NCBI GenBank assembly: GCA_900547045.1
Contig: URFB01000072.1
Location: forward strand, 1-6,534
From: an uncultured Mollicutes bacterium
GTDB lineage: Bacteria > Bacillota_I > Bacilli_A > Acholeplasmatales > Anaeroplasmataceae
DNA length: 6,534 nt
Reading direction: 5' to 3'
Shown: in pieces, positions 1-6,485 of the stretch
Position numbering within the stretch: the stretch's first letter is position 1
How the letters are laid out: every line of letters begins with the position of its first letter
Notes under the pieces: generated by a model
Told to the model about the DNA's origin: nothing
The model's input: the letters and a program-made list of their open reading frames with translations, nothing else
The model's database searches: none
Position numbers and translations under genes: made by a program

Positions 1-3000
1 TAAATAACCTGGCATAATAAAGTCAAAGATACTCCATAGTTCGGTAACATTATTTTCAACCGCAACTCTTCTTATGATAAAGCCATCCTTATTTTGGGTT
101 TCACCATCTGAGGTATTTACAACGTATGATACGTGTCCTTTTCTTAAGGAATCAAGAATTTCTTCTGATCCTTCTGAAATCTTTTTACGAATTCTGGTCT
201 TAATATTGTGTTTTTTAAGGAATTCAGCTGTACCTCTTGTAGCTTCAATATTAAAGCCTAGCTCATAGAAGCGTCTAATTAAAGGTAGCGCCTCTTCCTT
301 AGTTGCATCTGCAAGCGTTACAAGAACAGTTCCATAATTTACAACACGCATATTAGAAGCCTTTAAGGATTTATAAATAGCGCGGTTTAGTGACTCATCG
401 TAACCAATAGCCTCACCTGTTGATTTCATTTCTGGGGATAAAACCGTATCAAGACCTCTTAGCTTATTATTTGAGAATGTTGGAGTCTTTACATAATACA
501 TATGCTGCTGAGGTGCAAGCCCACTATAGTAGCCCTGCTCCTTTAGGGAATGACCTAGGATAACCTTCGTTGCGATATTAGCTAAATTATACTTAGATGC
601 CTTAGATAGGAATGGTACTGTACGTGATGAGCGAGGATTTACCTCAATAATATAAACATCATCATTTTTATCCACAATGAATTGAATATTAAATAAACCA
701 ATAATACCAATATTTAGACCTAAATCGATTGTATATTTAGTAATTGTTTCCTTAACCTTATCTGTTAATGATACAGGAGGATATACACTCATTGAATCTC
801 CAGAATGGACTCCTGTAGCCTCAATTAGCTCCATAATTCCTGAAATGAAGACATCATGTCCATCACAAATAGCATCAACCTCAACCTCACGGCCTTTAAT
901 ATACTTATCAATTAAAACGGGCTGACCAGGAGATGCCTCAAAGGCATTATCTAGATAGCGGTGAAGCTGATTTTCATCATATACAACCTGCATAGCACGA
1001 CCGCCTAAAACGTAGCTTGGTCTTACAAGGACAGGGTATCCTAAACGATTTGCGACCTCTGAGGCCTTAGTCTTATCCATAATGGTATCGCCATTTGGCT
1101 TTGGAATTTGAAGCTTAATTAAAAGCTCATTAAATAGCTCTCTATCCTCAGCATTTGCGATAGCCTTATTATCACTTCCAAGCATTGGGACATTAAATTT
1201 AGCAAGCTTATCGGCTAAATTAATCGCTGTTTGTCCACCAAGCTCAACAATAACACCATATGGATCCTCAAGGCTAATAACATTCATTACATCCTCAATT
1301 GTAAGAGGCTCAAAATAAAGCTTATCAGAAATTAGGTAATCGGTTGAAACCGTTTCAGGGTTATTATTTATTACAATTGCCTCGTAGCCCATTTCCTTAA
1401 TAGCCCAAATGGCATGAACAGTTGAATAATCAAATTCAACACCCTGACCAATACGAATTGGTCCTGAGCCAATGACAATAATTTTCTTACGGTCACTTTT
1501 AATTGATTCATTATATGGCTCATAGGTTGAATAAAAGTATGGTACATAAGCACTAAACTCAGATGCACAGGTATCAATCATCTTATAGCTTGGTTTAATT
1601 CCCATCTCAAGACGAAGCTTAGTCATTGAAACCTCATCGTAGCCATAAATTGAACCAATGTACTTATCAGAAAATCCTAATTTCTTAGCTTCAAATAATA
1701 AGCTTGGAGTTAAGGAATTTGTTTTAAGCTTACGCTCCATTAGAACAATATTTTTAAATTTTGTTAAGAAAAATTGATCAATTTTAGTTAATTCATAAAT
1801 TTTATTAATAGCTATATCTCTTCTTAAAAGCTCCATTATTTGATATAGCCTTTCATCTGTTGGCGTTACAATTAAATTAAGTAAAGTATCTGTATCAACA
1901 TCATCATACTTTTTTAAATAAGCATGGCATACTCCTGTTTCAAGGCTTCTTACACCCTTAAGTAGAGATTCCTCTAGGCATCTTCCGACGCTCATAACCT
2001 CTCCAGTGGCCTTCATTTGGGTAGAAAGTGTATTATCAGCATTCTTAAACTTATCAAATGGGAAGCGAGCAAGCTTAGTTACAACATAATCAAGGCTTGG
2101 CTCAAAGGAAGCCTTAGTGTTGGCAATATCAATTTCATCAAGATTTAAACCCACCGCAATTTTAGCTGAAACACGAGCAATAGGGTAGCCTGAGGCCTTT
2201 GAAGCTAAGGCGGATGAACGGCTAACACGCGGATTTACTTCAATTACATAATAATCAAAGGAATCGGGGTCAAGAGCAAACTGAACATTACAGCCACCCT
2301 TAATATCTAGAGCTCTAATAATTTTAAGAGCACTATTTCTTAGCATTTGATATTCCTTATTAGTTAGGGTTTGAGATGGACATACAACCATTGAATCACC
2401 GGTATGTACACCAACGGGGTCAATGTTTTCCATGTTACAAATAGTAATAGCTGTATCATTTGCATCACGCATAACCTCGTATTCTATTTCCTTAAAACCC
2501 TTGATTGATTTTTCAATTAGGATTTGACCAACTGGTGAAAGCTTTAGGGCAAATTTAGCAAGCTCTCTTAGCTCCTCATCATTATCAGCAAAGCCTCCAC
2601 CTGTACCACCAAGGGTAAAGGCTGGTCTTACAATAATAGGGTAACCAATATTATTAGCAACCTCAATAGCGTGATCAATAGATGTTGCAATATCAGATTG
2701 ACATACCGGCTCACCAATACTTATGCATAGCTCCTTAAATAGCTCACGGTCCTCAGCCTTTTCAATGGCATCAAAGCTTGTACCTAAAACCTCAACCTGG
2801 CATTCCTCTAAAATTCCCTTTTTAGCTAGCTGAACAGCTAGATTAAGTCCGGTTTGTCCACCAAGTGTACATACAATTCCATCAGGTCTTTCATAACGAA
2901 TGATACGTGATACGAATTCCAAATCAAGAGGCTCCATATAAATTTTATCTGCAACCATTTTATCTGTCATGATAGTTGCAGGATTAGAATTAATTAAAAC

Positions 3001-3132
3001 AACCTCATAGCCCTCTTCCTTCAATGCTAGACAGGCTTGGGTTCCTGCATAATCAAATTCAGCAGCCTGACCAATTACAATCGGACCAGAGCCAATAACT
3101 AAAATTTTATGAATATCTAAACGCTTAGGCAT
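1..3132 (-). CDS. carB: Carbamoyl-phosphate synthetase large subunit CarB (PyrAB), 3' end cut by window edge
   Basis: This cytoplasmic enzyme makes carbamoyl phosphate from bicarbonate, two ATP and ammonia channelled from CarA. It supplies PyrB and, where present, arginine synthesis. I translated all 1044 visible codons and found no stop or frameshift. The family's internal duplication is clear: IGSGPIVIGQAAEFDY near residues 13-28 recurs as IGSGPIRIGQGVEFDY at 554-569. Each half has an ATP-grasp metal site: EVNPRVSR (E298, N300) in the carboxyphosphate half and EVNPRSSR (E830, N832) in the carbamate half. The C-terminal MGS-like allosteric domain starts near residue 930 and keeps ATRGTA (T965, T968), K984 and NTSDG (N1006, T1007), which align with the E. 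coli region that binds UMP and ornithine. Full-length family members have about 1060-1075 residues, so roughly 15-30 are missing. The start lies 8 nt inside carA behind GGAGGT. The last 16 visible residues diverge from the family. Confidence 0.98.
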   Translation of the reverse strand, partial: MPKRLDIHKILVIGSGPIVIGQAAEFDYAGTQACLALKEEGYEVVLINSNPATIMTDKMVADKIYMEPLDLEFVSRIIRYERPDGIVCTLGGQTGLNLAVQLAKKGILEECQVEVLGTSFDAIEKAEDRELFKELCISIGEPVCQSDIATSIDHAIEVANNIGYPIIVRPAFTLGGTGGGFADNDEELRELAKFALKLSPVGQILIEKSIKGFKEIEYEVMRDANDTAITICNMENIDPVGVHTGDSMVVCPSQTLTNKEYQMLRNSALKIIRALDIKGGCNVQFALDPDSFDYYVIEVNPRVSRSSALASKASGYPIARVSAKIAVGLNLDEIDIANTKASFEPSLDYVVTKLARFPFDKFKNADNTLSTQMKATGEVMSVGRCLEESLLKGVRSLETGVCHAYLKKYDDVDTDTLLNLIVTPTDERLYQIMELLRRDIAINKIYELTKIDQFFLTKFKNIVLMERKLKTNSLTPSLLFEAKKLGFSDKYIGSIYGYDEVSMTKLRLEMGIKPSYKMIDTCASEFSAYVPYFYSTYEPYNESIKSDRKKIIVIGSGPIRIGQGVEFDYSTVHAIWAIKEMGYEAIVINNNPETVSTDYLISDKLYFEPLTIEDVMNVISLEDPYGVIVELGGQTAINLADKLAKFNVPMLGSDNKAIANAEDRELFNELLIKLQIPKPNGDTIMDKTKASEVANRLGYPVLVRPSYVLGGRAMQVVYDENQLHRYLDNAFEASPGQPVLIDKYIKGREVEVDAICDGHDVFISGIMELIEATGVHSGDSMSVYPPVSLTDKVKETITKYTIDLGLNIGIIGLFNIQFIVDKNDDVYIIEVNPRSSRTVPFLSKASKYNLANIATKVILGHSLKEQGYYSGLAPQQHMYYVKTPTFSNNKLRGLDTVLSPEMKSTGEAIGYDESLNRAIYKSLKASNMRVVNYGTVLVTLADATKEEALPLIRRFYELGFNIEATRGTAEFLKKHNIKTRIRKKISEGSEEILDSLRKGHVSYVVNTSDGETQNKDGFIIRRVAVENNVTELWSIFDFIMPGYL

Positions 3133-4219
3133 TTTTCTTACCTCCAAATTGCTTCATATTATTAATAAACTTATCAAATAAATACTCAGAATCCTCAGGA
3201 CCAGCTGCACTTTCAGGGTGGTATTGAACAGAAAAGACAAGGTTTTTATCATCAGTTACACCCTCAATAGTGTTATCAAGCAAATTAATATGCGTTTTTC
3301 TAAGTCCAGTATTTAAAAGTGATTCATCTAAAACCGCATAGCTGTGATTTTGACTTGTAATTTCAATATGACCTGTATCTAAATTCTTAACTGGATGGTT
3401 TCCACCACGATGACCAAATTTTAGCTTATAGGTTTTAGCGCCATAGGCAAGAGAAATTATTTGATGTCCAAGGCAAATACCAAAGATAGGAAGCTTACCC
3501 TTAAGCTCACGTACAAGCTTAATCGCTGATTCATTATCCTCAGGATTTCCTGGTCCATTTGACAAGAACAAGCCATCAGGATTTAAATCAAGCACATCCT
3601 TAGCAGTTGCGTTATATGGAAGGACAGTAACATTACACTTCTTTTCATTAAGCTTTCTTATAATATTCATTTTCGTACCAAAATCAATACATACAACATG
3701 ATACTTAGCATAAATACCACGAGATACAAACTTACGCTTAGTTGAAACCTGACTAACCTGATCATGAGGCTCCTTATAATCATTAATTATTTTAAGGCAT
3801 TCCTCAATTGGCCTATCAGCATCGGTAATTAAGCCTATTTGAGAGCCCTTATCTCTTATAATTCTAGTAAGCTCTCTTGTATCAATCCCTCCAAATAAGC
3901 CACAATCAGAATCTAAAAACATTTCACTTAATGTTTGAGTATATCTAAAATTAGAAGGACAATCATTATATTCATGACAAACCATAGCAACTAAATGACA
4001 TTTCTTTGATTCTCCATCATCCGCATTTACACCATAGTTTCCAATTAAAGGATAGGTCATAACAACAATTTGGCCCTTATATGAGGGGTCAGTTGCGATT
4101 TCCTGATATCCTACCATTGAGGTATTAAAAACTAATTCACCAATAAAATCCTTATCAGCAGCGTAGCTAATTCCTTCAAATACGCTTCCATCCTTAAGTA
4201 CTAGCTTCTTATTTTTCAT
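3125..4219 (-). CDS. carA: Carbamoyl-phosphate synthetase small (glutaminase) subunit CarA (PyrAA)
   Basis: CarA hydrolyses glutamine and passes ammonia to CarB. The 364 residues match the usual 360-380. The N-terminal CPSase small-chain domain is residues 1 to about 160, with LVLKDGSVFEG at 6-16, FNTSMVGYQE at 31-40 and GGIDTRELTR at 110-119. The class I glutamine amidotransferase domain follows from about 172, with SNGPGNPED at 220-228, the nucleophile elbow GICLGHQ (Cys249) and the rest of the triad in QYHPES (His334, Glu336). All catalytic residues are present. The frame stays open upstream to an ATG at 4276. I chose the ATG at 4219 because it has AAGGAG at the right distance and begins the conserved MKNKKLVLKDG start, while the longer form would add 19 non-family residues and overlap pyrC by 68 nt. 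From 4219 the overlap with pyrC is 11 nt; the 3' end overlaps carB by 8 nt. The protein contains no Trp. Confidence 0.97.
   Translation of the reverse strand: MKNKKLVLKDGSVFEGISYAADKDFIGELVFNTSMVGYQEIATDPSYKGQIVVMTYPLIGNYGVNADDGESKKCHLVAMVCHEYNDCPSNFRYTQTLSEMFLDSDCGLFGGIDTRELTRIIRDKGSQIGLITDADRPIEECLKIINDYKEPHDQVSQVSTKRKFVSRGIYAKYHVVCIDFGTKMNIIRKLNEKKCNVTVLPYNATAKDVLDLNPDGLFLSNGPGNPEDNESAIKLVRELKGKLPIFGICLGHQIISLAYGAKTYKLKFGHRGGNHPVKNLDTGHIEITSQNHSYAVLDESLLNTGLRKTHINLLDNTIEGVTDDKNLVFSVQYHPESAAGPEDSEYLFDKFINNMKQFGGKKNA
3140..3145 (-). promoter_or_regulatory. carB Shine-Dalgarno within the end of carA
   Basis: GGAGGT sits in the last codons of carA, 7 nt before the carB ATG at 3132. It is the closest match to the anti-Shine-Dalgarno among the four genes, which would help keep CarB made in step with CarA, its obligate partner. 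Confidence 0.87.
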
Positions 4220-5462
4220 ACACAGCTTCTCCTTTATAATAAGTTTTAAGAATTCTTCCATATACCCTTTTACCAATATATGGTGAATTTATTGCTTGAG
4301 ACATAAAGAAATCCTCAGTTATTTCATATTCTTCGTCTAAATCAATAATTGTGATATTTGCATCAGACCCTACTGCTATTTTATTTTCCTTAAGACCCAT
4401 AATATTAGCCGGTCTTTGGTTCATAAGTTCAAGTAAAAGCTTTAAATCTATCTTTTCCTTTTTTACTAAATCGGTATATAAAACTGGGAAGGCTGTTTCA
4501 AGACCCGTTATACCAAAAGGAGCATGTAGCAAATCCTGTTCCTTTTCTTCTTTAGTATGAGGGGCATGATCAGTTGAAATACAATCAATTCTTCCATCCC
4601 TTAGCGCTTCAATTAGCTTAGCTTGGTCAGCCTTCGTTGAAAGCGGTGGATTCATTTTAAAATTACTATTTTTAATATCCATATCGCATAGGGTTAGCTG
4701 ATGAGGTGTAACCTCAACGCTTACCTTAGCTCCTAGGCTCTTATAGTAATTTACAATTCTTACAGTATCAAGGCTTGATACGTGACAAATATGAAGAGCA
4801 CAGCCAGTCTTATATGCTAAAAGGCAATTTCTTTGGGCTTCAACTGCCTCGGATACCGGATCAATCATTGGTAAATGATGAATTTTACCATATTCTCCTA
4901 AGACTACCACCCCACCATTTACAATGCTCTTATCCTCACTATGGCTAATTATAGGCTTATTTAATTTTGAAGCAAGCTTCATTGCCTCATACATCGTGTT
5001 TGCACTAACCACACCATTTCCATCATCTGAAAATCCTACACACACATCCTTTATGTCTTCCATATCAGATAATTTGTCTCCCTTGCCACTTTGGTCATAG
5101 GTTATAGATGCAATTTGATGTAAATCAATTTTAGAATCGTTTTTAATTATCTCGTTTATTAATTCTAAGGCAGGCTTATTAGCAGGAACAGGCTTAACAT
5201 TTGGCATTAAAAAACAGGTTGAAAAGCCACCATGTGCAGCAGCCTTTGATTCGGTTTTAATGCAAGCCTTTTTAGTATAACCAGGCTCGCGCATATGCGT
5301 ATGTAAATCGATAAAGGAACCACATAAAAGCTTACCAGAAATATCAAGGACCTCACCCTTTTCATCATTTGATATTTCAATAATTTTATCCTTATCAATT
5401 ATTACATTAGTTTTTATAAAATCTCCATCAATGAAGCATAATCCATTTTTTAATGTTAGCAT
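4209..5462 (-). CDS. pyrC: Dihydroorotase PyrC, Bacillus-type (class I amidohydrolase)
   Basis: PyrC is a zinc amidohydrolase that reversibly cyclises N-carbamoyl-L-aspartate to L-dihydroorotate, the third step to UMP. The 417 residues fit the roughly 425-residue Bacillus type rather than the shorter E. coli type. The metal and substrate motifs appear in order: DLHTHMREPG (His54, His56, Arg58), MPN with Asn88, FSDDG with Asp146/Asp147 at the bridging-ligand position, SHSED (His174), HICHVSS (His227) and STDHAPH (Asp298, the catalytic base position, then His299 and His302). A glycine-rich substrate loop, FGITGLETAFP, follows. The N-terminal and C-terminal segments resemble the small beta domain that flanks the barrel in amidohydrolases. 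The start codon shares one base with the pyrB stop (TAATG), and only a weak AGAAG lies upstream, so translation probably depends on coupling to pyrB. The end overlaps carA by 11 nt. The protein contains no Trp. Confidence 0.97.
   Translation of the reverse strand: MLTLKNGLCFIDGDFIKTNVIIDKDKIIEISNDEKGEVLDISGKLLCGSFIDLHTHMREPGYTKKACIKTESKAAAHGGFSTCFLMPNVKPVPANKPALELINEIIKNDSKIDLHQIASITYDQSGKGDKLSDMEDIKDVCVGFSDDGNGVVSANTMYEAMKLASKLNKPIISHSEDKSIVNGGVVVLGEYGKIHHLPMIDPVSEAVEAQRNCLLAYKTGCALHICHVSSLDTVRIVNYYKSLGAKVSVEVTPHQLTLCDMDIKNSNFKMNPPLSTKADQAKLIEALRDGRIDCISTDHAPHTKEEKEQDLLHAPFGITGLETAFPVLYTDLVKKEKIDLKLLLELMNQRPANIMGLKENKIAVGSDANITIIDLDEEYEITEDFFMSQAINSPYIGKRVYGRILKTYYKGEAVYEK
4229..4234 (-). 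promoter_or_regulatory. carA Shine-Dalgarno that decides the carA start
   Basis: AAGGAG lies within the end of pyrC, 9 nt before the ATG at 4219. This spacing fits that ATG, and it is why the start at 4219 is preferred over the upstream in-frame ATG at 4276. Confidence 0.87.
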
Positions 5463-6328
5463 TATTCAAAGCTTCTTTTTAAAATCGCACAGCGGGCAAA
5501 AACACCATTTTGAATTTGTTTAAAAATTCTTGATTTTTCGCATTCTACAACCGCATCAGCAAGCTCTACACCGCGGTTAAATGGAGCTGGGTGCATAATA
5601 ATCGCATTATTCTTCATCATTGAGACTCTTTTTTCATTTAATCCATATTGCTTTAAATATTCACTATCTAATAATGATACTAAATTAGCATTTCTTTCTT
5701 TTTGGATTCTTAGCATCATTACTACATCAGCTTCCTTAATCCCCTCATCGAAATCAACAATTTCCGCTGTATCATCTAAAAACTCCTTAGGCCCAGCAAT
5801 CTTAACCTGTATTCCTAATTTTTTCATAATCTTAGCATCGCCATGAGCAACACGTGAGTGAACGATATCCCCAACAATTAAAACCTTTATTCCATCAAAA
5901 TGACCAAATTCATCATAAATTGTTAATAAATCAAGTAGGTTTTGGCTGGGATGATCACCAGTACCATCACCGGCATTAATAACGGCACATTTAATATTCT
6001 TTAGCTCGTCATAATATTTGGTCTGGCTACTTCTAATTACAATTCCATCAACCCCGAATGATTCAAATGTTTTAATTGTATCATAGAATGTTTCACCCTT
6101 AGACATTGATGATGAGGCAGGGTTGAATGATAAAACCTTAGCATCAAGCATTAGCTCAGCTGTATTAAAGGAATATTGCGTTCTTGTAGAAGGCTCGAAG
6201 AAGCAATTTGCAATAATCTTACCATTTAGTTTAAACTTTTCCTCTCCCTTTCTAAAGCGTATTGCATCATCTAATAGCTTCATTATTTCTTCGTTTGTTA
6301 AATTATTTAGTGAATATAAATTTTTCAT
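5462..6328 (-). CDS. pyrB: Aspartate carbamoyltransferase catalytic chain PyrB
   Basis: PyrB condenses carbamoyl phosphate with L-aspartate to form N-carbamoyl-L-aspartate, the committed step of pyrimidine synthesis. The carbamoyl-phosphate domain carries FFEPSTRT (residues 43-50; Ser47, Thr48, Arg49, Thr50), the 80s loop SSSMSKGET (Ser74, Lys77) and GDHPSQNLLD (His126, Gln129). The aspartate domain carries HSRVAHGD (Arg159), MLRIQKER (Arg207, Gln209) and the HPAPFNRGVE loop (His246-Glu255). The C-terminal EKSRIFKQIQNGVFAR block closely resembles Bacillus PyrB as I recall it. The 288 residues are slightly short because the chain ends about 15 residues after that block. No pyrI regulatory chain follows, as in Bacillus, where control acts on transcription rather than through a regulatory subunit. 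Gln51 replaces the usual Arg after STRT. It is the first gene of the operon, and its ribosome binding site lies inside the attenuator hairpin. Confidence 0.98.
   Translation of the reverse strand: MKNLYSLNNLTNEEIMKLLDDAIRFRKGEEKFKLNGKIIANCFFEPSTRTQYSFNTAELMLDAKVLSFNPASSSMSKGETFYDTIKTFESFGVDGIVIRSSQTKYYDELKNIKCAVINAGDGTGDHPSQNLLDLLTIYDEFGHFDGIKVLIVGDIVHSRVAHGDAKIMKKLGIQVKIAGPKEFLDDTAEIVDFDEGIKEADVVMMLRIQKERNANLVSLLDSEYLKQYGLNEKRVSMMKNNAIIMHPAPFNRGVELADAVVECEKSRIFKQIQNGVFARCAILKRSFE
5472..5476 (-). promoter_or_regulatory. Weak pyrC Shine-Dalgarno candidate
   Basis: AGAAG, 9 nt before the pyrC ATG, is the only purine-rich site in range. It is clearly weaker than the AAGGAG or GGAGGT sites of the other three genes. 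The TAATG junction suggests that ribosomes finishing pyrB restart on pyrC. Confidence 0.5.
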
Positions 6329-6360
6329 AAAAAAAACTCCTTAGAATTAATCCAAAGAGT
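6329..6360 (-). terminator. Attenuator: intrinsic terminator overlapping the pyrB ribosome binding site
   Basis: ACUCUUUGGA (6360-6351) pairs with UCUAAGGAGU (6345-6336) in a 10-bp stem with two G-U pairs and a 5-nt loop, UUAAU. Eight consecutive Us follow, the first of which closes the stem, and they end directly at the pyrB ATG. A hairpin followed by a U-run is the form of a Rho-independent terminator, and its place in the leader marks it as an attenuator. The stem is AU-rich and modest, so it may be leaky. The 3' arm contains AAGGAG, the pyrB Shine-Dalgarno, so the same fold should also block translation initiation. Confidence 0.85.
6337..6342 (-). promoter_or_regulatory. pyrB Shine-Dalgarno, inside the terminator stem
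   Basis: AAGGAG lies 8 nt upstream of the pyrB ATG, separated only by Us. It is a strong site that supports the start at 6328. All six bases are in the 3' arm of the attenuator hairpin, so it is accessible only when that hairpin is open. Confidence 0.88.
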
Positions 6361-6434
6361 GTATTATTATCCTTAATCAAGGTATGCAAAAATAAACATA
6401 GTTAATATAAAGATTTCATAGCCTCTCTGGACTA
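6348..6434 (-). promoter_or_regulatory. Antiterminator pairing between the PyrR site and the terminator 5' arm
   Basis: UAGUCCAGAGAG (6434-6423) can pair with CUCUUUGGAUUA (6359-6348) over 12 consecutive positions, with two G-U pairs. The first strand includes most of the PyrR recognition sequence; the second covers most of the terminator 5' arm and part of its loop. This pairing therefore cannot coexist with the PyrR hairpin or the terminator. It gives the standard three-state switch: at low UMP the antiterminator forms and pyrB is expressed; with PyrR-UMP bound, the terminator forms. The complementarity is direct; the folding dynamics are inferred. Confidence 0.8.
6371..6382 (-). repeat. 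Small palindrome CCTTGATTAAGG in the pyr leader
   Basis: CCUUGAUUAAGG could form a 4-bp hairpin within the segment that loops out when the antiterminator forms. It might help bring the two antiterminator strands together, or its CCUU could transiently pair with the AAGG of the pyrB Shine-Dalgarno. It may equally be chance in AT-rich DNA. Confidence 0.3.
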
Positions 6435-6435
6435 T
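6418..6435 (-). promoter_or_regulatory. PyrR-binding hairpin (anti-antiterminator)
   Basis: The minus strand at 6433-6420 reads AGTCCAGAGAGGCT, a perfect match to the known PyrR recognition consensus ARUCCNGNGAGGYU. Flanking bases extend it to a 6-bp stem, AUAGUC with GGCUAU (one G-U pair), capped by the conserved hexaloop CAGAGA. A weaker lower stem may form between AAGA.UUU (6447-6440) and AAAUCUU (6416-6410), across an asymmetric internal loop. In the established Bacillus model, UMP-bound PyrR stabilises this hairpin and so favours termination downstream. The sequence match is direct; control by PyrR is inferred, since pyrR is not in the window. Confidence 0.94.
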
Positions 6436-6456
6436 ATTAAAATTCTTACCTCTTTA

Positions 6457-6485
6457 ATTATAGCGCATGAAGAATTAAATATCAA
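6457..6485 (-). promoter_or_regulatory. Sigma-A type promoter of the pyr operon
   Basis: Reading the minus strand, a -35 element TTGATA (6485-6480) and a perfect -10 element TATAAT (6462-6457) are separated by exactly 17 nt. Transcription would begin about 6452-6450, giving a leader of roughly 120 nt before pyrB. The position upstream of the PyrR site is what an attenuation-controlled operon needs. The spacing and matches are seen directly; the start site is inferred. Confidence 0.87.

Noticed and set aside
74..268. Small plus-strand open frame of 64 codons opposite carB
   Set aside because: It lies wholly antisense to the conserved MGS-like domain of CarB, has no recognisable motif and no evident ribosome binding site. 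It is a shadow of the real gene.
1..3132. Possible frameshift or pseudogene in carB, and possible use of TGA as Trp
   Set aside because: Codon-by-codon reading shows one open frame with both ATP-grasp halves intact. Trp is encoded by TGG and no in-frame TGA occurs, so neither idea is supported.
4351..4560. Plus-strand open frame of 69 codons opposite pyrC, and similar short frames at 6123-6344 (plus), 5207-5398 and 1371-1577 (minus, other frames)
   Set aside because: Each overlaps a strongly conserved coding region in another frame, and the translations are low-complexity or unrecognisable.
6448..6456. AAAGAGG near the transcription start as an alternative partner for the CUCUUU of the terminator arm
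   Set aside because: The match is only 6 bp and part of it probably lies upstream of the transcript start. The 12-nt pairing with the PyrR site is longer and fits the known mechanism.
6329..6456. Other leader regulators such as a T-box, a purine-type riboswitch or a leader peptide
   Set aside because: I saw no T-box core sequence, no conserved riboswitch core and no short frame with a ribosome binding site. The PyrR element explains the leader.
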